Source: Psilocybe azurescens
Lineage: Eukaryota; Basidiomycota; Agaricomycetes; Agaricales; Agrocybaceae
Length of the DNA: 28,687 nt
NCBI GenBank assembly: GCA_023853785.1
Contig: JAJIRX010000058.1
Location: forward strand, 1-28,687
Direction of reading: 5' to 3'
Positions 1-10,673 of the stretch are shown here, one piece after another (position 1 is the first letter of the stretch; every line of letters begins with the position of its first letter). Made by a program: the position numbers and the translations under genes. The notes under the pieces were generated by a model that saw only the letters and a list, made by a program, of their open reading frames with translations, was not told where the DNA came from and ran no database searches.

Positions 1-820
1 GGGTAACTTCTAGGGAAAGTCTGGGTAATCCGGGAATTTTAATGGAGATTTCTGCTTATAGGTAAAACGAGTGGACGCACCTGTTGTACTTTGATAAACC
101 TGTCTGCCTATTCGATGAAGACCCCATTCATCTTCTTGGATATAAAAGAAACTGCGGGATCCATTTCTTCCATCCCGCGAAGGAAGCTGACCCAGAATGC
201 ATACCTGAAGCCTATATCAAGTTGGCCGGAAGGTTGGGTAACAAAGCGTGGTGTCGAGGAAGCGTTGATTGACGCCCAGATAGCTTGATTCGGGAACGGC
301 TACCACATACTCGTCGGAGGTGCTGTCATGTGGCTAGCGCACCAAACGAGGTGACAGTTGGTTGGAAGATTGAGGATTCAAATGCGTTTATCGTTTGTAG
401 CATGCAGTTCGCAATATGCAATCAAAATGCATGTTGCAATTTGGTCATTACCATATTCTGTGCTCGGATATAAGGAATCCATTCACGTAAAATACAACGA
501 CCTATATCTGTACACGGAAACGTCGCGATAAACTTTCGGGTTTCTGGCTGAACCATCGGAAGAACGTACAAGTAATGAAGACCAAATAGTTGGCAACACT
601 AAGCTCCTTTGCTCCCTCTGCTACTCTGGTATATAATTAAGATGGTGGCCCGAAGAAAGATTGTTGATTCCTTGCAATGGTTGTGACTTGCAGGAACAAA
701 GAAAGCCCGGACATGGATATTGATGTCAAGAATTGCTCGAGACCGTTTTCGGTGTCGCTCTTAGTTCTGTCCCACGCAGTGGCACCCTTATTCAATACGG
801 TCTAGCAATCGCAATAGACA
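1..820. other. 5' flank with no recognised gene
   Basis: Only short overlapping reading frames (about 60 codons) are present, at 84-288 and 285-473. None has a motif, a convincing splice pattern or a family that I recognise. The last 100-200 bases before 821 should hold the promoter and 5' UTR of the importin gene. A conserved 3' end of a gene lying outside the window cannot be excluded. Confidence 0.4.
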
Positions 821-3800
821 ATGGCGACCCCTGCTTTCCCTCCCTTCGCTATCACAGTTTGACATCGAGCACGCCGCACAAGTCAGTCTGCCCCTGGCAC
901 CACCATATCTATCATCGTCTCACTGCATTGTGTCTGGGCCAGTTAATTCAGCAGGCTTATGCCCCAACATCGGCGACAACTCCAGAAGAACTCAAACGCC
1001 TTCAACAAGATCTCTTTGAGACACAGAAACGACCTGAAGCCTGGGGCCTAGTAATCCCCTCCTGAATCACCAAGATCAGAATGTTCAGTTTTTCGGCGCT
1101 CATACCGCTCAAGTCAAAATAGCAAGAGACTGGTAGGGGCACGCGTATATCGTCGGAAAACTGCGCTAATACAGGATATGTTGACAGGGAAGTCTTTCCT
1201 GCGAAACATGTAGAAGATCTACGCGATCTCATGGTACAATTGACCGCACATTCAGTCGCGATAGGACGCAGCAAGTTCATCCTTCGCAAACTTTTCGTAG
1301 CTGTACGCTCCCTATCCAAGCTCTCATAACATGTCTACCATTCTCGTCGTCTATCCAGCTTACCTCACTCGCCCTCAAACTTGCCCCCGGGCATCCATCG
1401 CGTTGGCCGCAATGGATTATGTCGTGCATATCTTCGTTCTCCAATCAAGGGGCATCTGCTGAACACCTTCACGACTTTTTGGCCATTGTTGCAGAGGAAG
1501 TGGGGAATGCAGATCTTTGGGTCCTAGTAAGTGCGTTACATCCATTCATTACTCAATCATGCCATTTGCAGCCATAATAACTGGTGTATGGATAGGATGC
1601 AAATGCAACAAACTATGATGGATGCTGCTCCAATGGTGGTTCAGGCCATCACAACTACAATTACTCAACCTCTCGGATCTGTATCCACGAATCAGTACTT
1701 GTCTGCACTTCGATGTTTGCAGGCATGGATGTCTTTCTTGAAAACAGAGTAAGGCCTTTCACTGTCTCGCGATCGACAACCCAAACTGACATTTCTCAGC
1801 CACCTAACACCCCTCATCCCTCTTCTTATATCGTTACTGGATCCAAAATTCCCCGACAACTCCATCTTTATCGCAGCATCGGACGTGTTGCAAGAAGTCA
1901 CCACTAAATCACCATTATCCGACGGTTCTGGCACGAAGACATTGACCGAACCTCTCATGATATGGATGGATACTATCGGGAACCGAATTATGGAAGCCAC
2001 TCTCGCCGATGAAGAAATACAACCTGTTTCACATTCCTTGTGCAAACTGGTTGTTGCATTGGGGGACCACTCGACGTCATACATTGCTACGAACATCGCT
2101 TCGTCCCACCCCGTTCCCACTGGCTCTGGATCCTCGCCTACCACCAAAGGTCACCTCACACAGAGCTTTCTGCGTCTGCTACTGGCATATACCGGTCTAC
2201 CAGGCCACTATGGTGTTGACGAAGACGAGTGAAATGACGCTTGGATTTTGGTATCTCTTTCAAGAAGCCCTGTGGAGCACCGATTTTTACATTGAAGAAG
2301 GAGACGACGACAGGTCACCTGTGCCAGCGGATAGTGAAGAAAAAGACGCCAAACAGGTTTTGATGGCAAAGGCGGTGTTTAGTGAACTGGTGAAGGTTCT
2401 CAGACGAAAAGTTGCTTTCCCTCCATCAGGAAGTGGTTGGTCACGAGGTCCGCTATGTTGTTTCTTAATCTCTGGCAGTTCTTGAAATAAATTTCTCTGC
2501 TTAGATGAAGTGGAAAAATTCCAAGTGTGGGCGGCTTTTTTCTTTCTTCGCACTGTACTGTGATTAATTCGCCTTCTTACTAGGTATCGACGAGATGTTG
2601 GAGATACTTTAATTAATGCGTGCGTTCTGCGGACTACTCGTGTCAGTAGTTCTTACTGAGCGATTCGAACAGTTATTACGTTCTCCGAGATGATATGATG
2701 GGATATTATGTCAACGACATCATCGAACGTTTAGCAGCGCGACAAGAGGGCGATGGATGGCAAGTAGGTCGAGAGCGGGTGGAGTTATGCATACACGTTG
2801 ATTGAACCTTGCACACAGGAAATTGAAGCCACGTTGCACTGCATAATGTCAATCCAAGAAGCAATTGATATGGAGAAAGCAACGCACCTCGATCGGTTGT
2901 TCAGTCCTGAAATACTAGGACGGCTACCGTCAACAGGAAGGTCAAGGGTCCGGAGAACAGCTCTGGGCGTTATCGGTAACCAGCACTCTATGAGTAAACT
3001 CTCTGATAAGCTCACTAAATCTCCTAGGTTCTTACTCGTCATGGTTCGCCACTCAGACACATCCTCCACCCTCAGGAACTCCTACATCCGAACCAAACCT
3101 TCTAATGACCGTCCTATCATATGTTGTCTCTGCATTACCCGACCCATCTCTCAGTCTTCCAGCTGCTACAGCACTACGGAACTTATGCGAGGCGAACAGA
3201 AAGGAGTTGGCTGTACATATCGCGGCATTTGGAGAACTACATGCGGGCTTAAGTAATATTCCTGTAATTACTTCCTTCCATCATATCGTGCTCTTAATTA
3301 TCTTACTGAAACTTGTGTGCCGCTTATAGGATTCCGAAAAAGCAAGGTTCTTCAATCAATCGCCAGCGTCATCCAAGCTATACCGCCACCGGAATCAATT
3401 CCTTCTATCGAGGTTAGTCTCACTTATTGAAAAATATCATGTTTCTGGAGTTCTTATTCCCGCTCAGGCCATTGTGGCGCCAATTGTGCAAAAACTCTTT
3501 GACGCACTTCTAACAGCATCTGCGGTTAGCACATTTTGTCGCCCTTTTTCAGATGTTTTATTTGTTTATATCATTCTTCTTTTTCTTCTTAGCTTCCTGA
3601 TGAAGCCCGAGCGTCAACCATTCTCCATCTGGAAACACTTTCTGGTGTAGCAAAGGCCTGACGCGCACGGTGGAAGGCCTGTCTGTGCTCGAAGACGAAT
3701 CGGACCCTGACACTCAAGCGGAGGCCGAGAGCATCAAGCAAGCTCGAGAAGACCCTAGGGCGGTGAAAGTACGAGAAAGTATTTTTGCCGCTATCGGAGG

Positions 3801-5062
3801 CGTTGTGGAACTGTGGTCAGTAGATGCAGCAGTTGGTCATGTACGCTATTCTTCTTTCTCTCTGCACCAAGCGGAAATATCCTGATTGTCATCTTCATCA
3901 AGGCCCTGAGCGACCTGTTCAAATCGATCACCTCTCTTCCCGCAGACATCACAGTGATATCGCTTCCTGCTGGCCCTCTTCTGGAACTTGTATGCCTAGC
4001 GGCCCAGCGACAGCTAACGGCGGCATGGCTCTCTCTCGCGCATATCCTCGTCGCTCAATTGAATCCGCCTATATACTCCTTGAACCTCAAGAGCGGGCCA
4101 ACGACAGAAGCTGAGATCATCGTGCAGAGACTACTACCCGTCCTTCTACAAAGCGGGTTGACGAGACTCGGTGCTGAAGGGGCCATGGAGAGTGTAAGAT
4201 TGCTTATTTTATCTTAAAGTACCATGCTCTAATTTGGAAATCATTAGAATCCGGATATTGTCCAGGAATTCTTTTCATGCATGGATAGAGCACGTTATTC
4301 TCTCCGATGTTTGCCGTGTTTTCACTGATTAGTCGTTCATTTAGACTGCTCAAGACTTTACAAATGCCTTTTATGCATTACCCCCTGGACTATTTGATGC
4401 TCTCATCCAATGTGCAATTAAAGCCCTGACTCTTCAAGAAAGATACTCGCTAGTTTCAGCTTGTAACTTCGTGGTATGTTAGACCGACATATCATCATTT
4501 AAACTCATTTGGCCTGACCTCCTCTGATCAGTCCACTCTCATACATCGATCATCTCTCACAGATGAACTCATCGCACATAAAACAGCGTTCATGGCAGCC
4601 CACGGTCGCTCCATCATGAAGGCCGTTCTGGAAGGCTTTGCAGGTGTTGCCCCACGGAGTGTTGTCCCGAATCTTATAGAAATGCTGGGTACGCTGCTGA
4701 GTAGAGCCAGTGGGCCGGAAGGTGGACCTGGCGGTGGCGCCCCACTGTGGATGAAGGAGATTTTGATGTCTGTGAGTAAAAGTTTCTTTTAGCGGGCATG
4801 CATGCATGGTATTCTGATGGTCTTTTTCGTGTCGTGTCAGGGATGACTTTGTTCCAAGCAAGGCTGGGGTCGATGCGAAGACCAAGTTTATGAAGGCGGT
4901 ATCTGGGTACGTATATTCGTCATTTTTTAGGATTTCAAGATTGATTTGATAACAAATAGATCACGGTCGTTGAAACGGACGAGGGAGGCCGCACAGCAGT
5001 TTACCTTGATTGCAAGAGGATTGGAAGGATCCAATTTCGGATATTCAACCTTGACGATGTGA
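821..5062 (+). CDS. Importin-13/transportin-3-like karyopherin-beta (about 20 exons, several frame breaks)
   Basis: Nuclear transport receptor of the importin-13 family (IPO13/TNPO3/Kap122 relatives): an ARM/HEAT-repeat solenoid that binds RanGTP and carries cargo through the nuclear pore. The joined exons give the N-terminal stretch DIEHAAQLIQQAYAP, then FFGAHTAQVKIARDW (the usual importin-N pattern), QYLSALRCLQAWMSFLK, EMTLGFWYLFQEALWSTDF, LPDPSLSLPAATALRNLCEA and the C-terminal FVPSKAGVDAKTKFMKAV. I chose the ATG at 821 because it lies just before the conserved N-terminus. Introns I place with confidence include 882-942, 1133-1187, 1303-1358, 1531-1595, 1749-1799, 2448-2504, 2527-2583, 2620-2672, 2764-2818, 2976-3027, 3264-3329, 3413-3467, 3525-3592, 3841-3902, 4194-4247, 4474-4531 and 4907-4959. 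The intron at 4290-4344 appears to use a GC donor. Exon 2505-2526 is only 22 nt. Single-base frame breaks occur near 859, 1057, 1518, 2226, 3339, 3657 and 4841, although the protein signal resumes each time. Either it is a young pseudogene or, more likely, the sequence has indel errors. The family is secure; the exact orthologue is less so. Confidence 0.85.
4290..4344 (+). other. GC-AG intron in the importin gene
   Basis: The exon ending CMDR is followed by GCACGT, and the next conserved exon (TAQDFTNAFYALPP) starts after TTTAG at 4344. Splicing out these 55 nt keeps the frame. No GT at the required phase gives the same join, so the donor reads GC. GC-AG introns are a known minor class, but the usual donor is GCAAGT, so a T-to-C sequence error is also possible. 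Confidence 0.55.
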
Positions 5063-6097
5063 AGAATGAAACTTTGACTGTATTTTTATTGGCTTTTCTC
5101 TGAACACTTTATTTGCTATCAAATGCATTTTGTTAGAAACCAGACTTTCATACTGCAAGGGTTATCATGCTGTTTGTTCGCTCTCTATTTTTAAGCAAGA
5201 TACTCGCAGGTAAGATCGGCAAGTTACTTGTGCGTAGTTGCTATCCGGTGGTCCAGTTCGCTTATCTTTAAACATACACCGCAAAATGTCGGTCCACACA
5301 GTGTGCGCTAGAATAGTGCCTCGTTTCGCCCTTCGTGCAGCCTTTTACAGACGGTATAAGTACAGTCCTCGCAATCTCCCTTTGCATGAGATTATCCTCC
5401 CATATCTATGCACGCCAATTGGAATACTAAACAAAATGAATCATGGATGAGTAGAATTCAACTAAATATGTAGAACGTAGCATGAGTTTATAACGTGCTC
5501 AGCACAACGCTGAACGCTTGAACTTTGTCACCGCGGAGTTGGTATGAATCTATAAATTCAATTAAAAAGCGCCTTCGTCTGTTCTCTGCAGTTGTTTCGA
5601 CGGGATTTGAATGATTTTGAACGGTTAAGTGGTTTAGAAAAATGCCATCAAGCGGTCCAAGCCAGACGTGGTACATTCACGTGTTCGCGCGTTACGTCTC
5701 TTACTACTGTATCATATGTCACATGTGTGGCGGCATTCAACTGTCGTCTCTGGGTAATATGATATATCTTGTGTCGTAGACAATTCCTGCCTTCCGAGTG
5801 TGGCCATAAATAATCAGATACATAAGATTAGAGGTAACAGCACGTGGCCTCAAGTGGCGCATTTGTAGAAGGTCTGAACGCAAACTGAGGTAATTACAAC
5901 AGAGACTTTCTGGAGAGAAATACGAAAGAGATAAATTGGAGACAAACGATGGATCTATATACTTGCAAATTGCTTGCAAACCGATATGCGTATTCACAAG
6001 TTTCGTACTTAAGAGCCGAGGCTAGAGTAGTAAGTAGTAACATATTGTCAATGATAAGATCGACTGGTCACAAAAAATTGTAACTTGGAGATAATAC
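5063..6097. other. Intergenic region between importin and peroxidase
   Basis: This holds the 3' flanks of two convergent genes. Short frames at 5238-5450 (+), 5488-5676 (-) and 5737-5997 (-) lack recognisable motifs and look like chance. One stretch, 5757-5805, resembles 8925-8975 on the other side of the peroxidase gene (same minus-strand residues AG-V-V/Y-D). I see no RNA gene. Confidence 0.4.
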
Positions 6098-7735
<1,638 letters not shown>

Positions 7736-7820
7736 TGGTACTTCGACCGTAAAGTTGAAGAGCTGTGTATGAAAAGGGAGTACTTGAGTATCCTGAAAAT
7801 TTGTACGCCCAAAGTAAACG

Positions 7821-7829
7821 CCTTTTATA
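7821..7829 (-). promoter_or_regulatory. TATA box of the peroxidase gene
   Basis: On the minus strand the sequence reads TATAAAAGG, about 90 bases upstream of the ATG at 7735. It is followed by a pyrimidine-rich leader (CTCTTCAACTTTACGG). This matches a standard TATA element and spacing for a strongly inducible fungal secreted-enzyme gene. Confidence 0.6.
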
Positions 7830-8055
7830 TTAAAATTTGCCAGCCAGGTACAAATCGTCTCATGAGTCTCTGTTTCCGAAAGCAAAAGGAATTGGTGAAG
7901 ATAATAAAAAAATTAAAATATCAATATCTTCACTGCAGCAGATGGATCTGGACGGCATAATCGAGTGATGGTATGCAAAAATCATGAAATTACTTACCGG
8001 TAGACACTCAGGTGAAATGCCCGTAGCAGCAGGCGCTCACATGCCAGTACTTTTT

Positions 8056-8073
8056 GACGGGTCAGAACCCGTC
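8056..8073. repeat. Perfect inverted repeat upstream of the peroxidase gene
   Basis: GACGGGT and its exact reverse complement ACCCGTC are separated by CAGA. The element lies about 320 bases upstream of the peroxidase start. It could be a dimeric transcription-factor site or a chance hairpin; sequence alone does not decide. Confidence 0.45.
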
Positions 8074-8660
8074 GCACCCGTTGTCCCAGAAATAACCTCC
8101 CGGCAGTGAAAGTTTTCCCAGATCAAGGACTGTTCTCCCAGGTCAGGGTTGATCAAGGAATGGAAAAGAGGATAAGCAAGTCGATTGGGCCCAAATTTAG
8201 AATGATCAAGAGGCGTTAATTGAACGCTAACGATAAAGTTCGAGAATAGCGATATCTTTATATATTTGGTCTTTCCACGACGATGCTCCGGATTCCGGGA
8301 GCGTCAATGACCGTCAAGGGGGCCGCATTGACCCTACATTTCGCCAAATAAGCGTGGCTACTGTATTTATAAATAAACGCCTGCGTGTCAAAATAAAGAT
8401 TGGTGCTTACCATGTTGACCAGACACTCCGATCTCATAAAATGTAAAAGAATACGCTCCGTGGCAGAAAAAGTTAAGTCTGGGTTCATGCTCGAGGTCAA
8501 ATGGTACCGGCTATTGGTCCCAAGTTCGCGCCTTTAAATCCGTTGACATGAATCCTTGCTCCGATCAATTTACTTTCTCAGCTTCAGCGTTCGTTGCAGT
8601 CGGAACTTGGCGAACATATCTATTCGACAAGATCATCATGCCAAAGCGATTAAAGCTCAT

Positions 8661-8790
8661 ATGGCCTACCTAATATCTGAATTAGATCCTTCAAGAGGCT
8701 TCCACCCCATCACCATCGCCACGATCTATCTCCCAGGCCCACATAAGTCATACAGGTCCTGTTGATGATCACTGCACGTCTACCACAGGT
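8661..8790 (+). pseudogene. Truncated duplicate of the PBN1 first exon
   Basis: This stretch reads MAYLISELDPSRGFHPIT and continues IYLPGPHKSY. It closely parallels the start of the PBN1-like gene at 9544 (MAYLISELGPPKGFHPIS, IYLPGIHKAY). DNA similarity runs from the ATG to about 8790 and then fades, and a TGA at 8763-8765 ends the frame after 35 codons. No downstream exons follow before the real gene. I read it as a decayed 5' duplicate about 880 bases upstream of its parent. Confidence 0.75.
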
Positions 8791-9543
8791 ACCTGGTCCT
8801 TTCGCAACTGGTTGAAACCGGTTGAAAGTAACACCATCTGATCAACACACAGAGTTGCACTAAAACTAGGAGTGGAATGCCTCTCGATATGCATGTTTTG
8901 GAAGCCTGAATCAGATCTTGTCGTATTGTATGTCGCAGACAACTCCAGCTTCCTGAGTATAACCGAGGCGTTTTAACACCTCTTGATCGATATATGGGAT
9001 CTCACCGTGTGCCTTTGGTATTGTGATGGTAAGATTGCGGAAGTGGCGACGGTATTGTCTGATTGTGGGATACATAGTAGAAGCAGCACCCGAAACGGAA
9101 GTTGTACTGGTAGCACCGGCCAAGTTTGTCGCATCAGGAGCTTGCTTCAAAACACATCCAACAAGAGATTCCATGAGAAATTGAGGGTGCCAAAGTATGT
9201 CAACGATCTGAGGTGCGGAAGAATTGGTTTATCCACGTGAGCTATCTTCACTGTCGCTAGTCGTTGCAAAAACGCGTCCGTCATAATTTGGGATTCTTAG
9301 AGTCCGGGTGTAAATATTGGATTCTGAGCAAATTTTACAGGGCATCCAAGACGTCTTTCTTCGATTAGTGACTCTATATTGGGACCATTGTGGAAGGAAA
9401 TTAGGCGCAAGTCGCACTGAGAGCGGTCGAACAGTGATAGGAAGGTGCTACCAGAATGACCCACAATTGGCGGTCTGTCACGTGTACATGGATATATCGA
9501 CTGGCAAGCTCCGAATCTCTCATCCAAACAAGCTCGCTGCTCC
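8791..9543. other. Spacer between the PBN1 fragment and PBN1
   Basis: Several overlapping frames of 60-110 codons on both strands (8911-9174 -, 8983-9240 +, 9297-9545 -, 9401-9727 -) have no motif that I recognise and largely shadow one another. The minus-strand segment 8911-9000 ends in residues similar to a segment near 5757. It may be a relic of an unknown gene; otherwise I see only spacer and the PBN1 promoter. Confidence 0.35.
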
Positions 9544-10429
9544 ATGGCCTACTTAATATCAGAACTAGGCCCTCCGAAAGGCTTCCATCCCATCTCCAGC
9601 ACCACAATATATCTCCCAGGCATACATAAGGCCTATGAATTCTGCTCACTGTACATCCACCACACTTTACCGCCTCTCGTGTTCGTTGATACACACGAAC
9701 TAGCTCAGCGCAACGAGTCATACACATTTAGCCACTGGGGTAGCAGGGACCTCGAGAAACCGGTGCATGCGCTGCCAGACAAGGTCTCTGAGTTGTTGTT
9801 CAATGTCAGACACTCGAACCTTGAAACACAAACAGGCCACCCTGTTAAGGAGGGGCAGGAGGAAGGGAGGACTGTGCAGGTTGATGTGCCTATGCACCTA
9901 CGCTATGGGTCTCCGAGGACTGCTTCTTCAAGCTCGGAGGGGAGACCAGACGGAGGCGTATGAAAGAATACGCGTCGACTGGCCACAGGGGTTCTTGAGC
10001 TGTCCCCCTCATGTAAGGTCTACGTTCCATCAAAATACCATATGCCCCTACATCTCAAGAATTCTTCATACAGCACGGGCAATAACAGAAAATAAAGCGA
10101 AAAGTGTATCGCTACCCAAACATGTGCTATCTGTGTTGCCCTCGGATAACGTTCTCGTTGCTATTCCTCCTCACTCTGATTTTGCAAACACATCTACCAT
10201 GCTGTATCTTCCTCTAGGGAATACCAGAGATGTGGCATTTGTGGAGCCTCTGACAGCACTGACAATCCTCGCATGCTGCTTTTGGTTATTCCGGGTAGCA
10301 AATAAAACGGCCAGACGTCTTAACGCAAACGCTCAGCCAACGCAGCGTCCTAAAACAATCATAACAAAAGCATACCATCTTGTGGCCATGAAAAACCAAA
10401 ACCTGTCTCTTTGCAGCACCAAATCGTAA
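9544..10429 (+). CDS. PBN1: PBN1/PIG-X-like subunit of GPI mannosyltransferase I
   Basis: ER membrane glycoprotein that partners the catalytic PIG-M/Gpi14 protein in adding the first mannose to GPI anchors. What I see: an N-terminal segment GFHP..TIYLP, then LYIHHTLPPLVFVD, ESYTFSHWG..DLEKPV, the conserved VQVDVPMHLRYGSP, RIRVDWPQGFLSCPP, and one C-terminal membrane helix (LTALTILACCFWLFRVA) followed by a basic tail. This order and single-helix topology fit the PIG-X/PBN1 family. The frame changes near 9939-9942: after GSPRTASSSSEG the frame runs into TGA at 9961, whereas removing one G from the GGGG run continues smoothly as DQTEAYERIRVDWP. A GTAAGG at 10014 could be an intron donor, but no acceptor gives a consistent frame, so I leave the segment unspliced. 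The start at 9544 is supported by the duplicated fragment beginning with the same residues. Confidence 0.7.
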
Positions 10430-10579
10430 GCATGGCCAATATATACAGCGACCTACATTTACTTCTATGTGAAACAATCTATGTTGCGGAGAAGTTTTGA
10501 CAGTTTTATTCAACTTCTCCAATTTTTCAAGATACTATACGTACGTATGTAGTAATTACAACGAGTTGCTAAACCCACC

Positions 10580-10603
10580 CATCATCATCATCATCATCAT
10601 CAT
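10580..10603. repeat. (CAT)8 trinucleotide microsatellite
   Basis: Eight uninterrupted CAT units lie between the convergent PBN1-like and UBP6 genes, within the likely UBP6 3' UTR. It is not inside any supported coding exon. Confidence 0.9.
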
Positions 10604-10673
10604 CGACCAAAAAGCTCATCTACTGAACCCATTCCCAAATATCAGCAAGTGTATTCCTTTCTCGCCTCGACAT

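Larger units (their letters stand above)
7736..8660. promoter_or_regulatory. Upstream region of the peroxidase gene
   Basis: This is probably the peroxidase promoter and spacer. It contains the TATA box at 7821-7829 and a perfect 7-bp inverted repeat with a 4-bp spacer at 8056-8073 (GACGGGT CAGA ACCCGTC). The GC-richer stretch 8010-8170 contains repeated short motifs (CCCAG, GATCAAGG twice). The short frame at 8258-8500 (-) has no recognisable features. Confidence 0.4.

Noticed and set aside
733..1065. 110-codon open frame as the importin N-terminus
   Set aside because: Only its last part matches the family. The conserved start is in another frame with an intron (882-942), so the upstream residues are an artefact.
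5560..5640. Possible minus-strand tRNA because of TTCAAATCCC
   Set aside because: The flanking bases do not pair as a T-stem and no D-arm or acceptor stem is present.
9297..9727. Two overlapping minus-strand frames of 82 and 108 codons opposite PBN1
   Set aside because: They are shadows of the PBN1 exon and its promoter without any motif or splice support.
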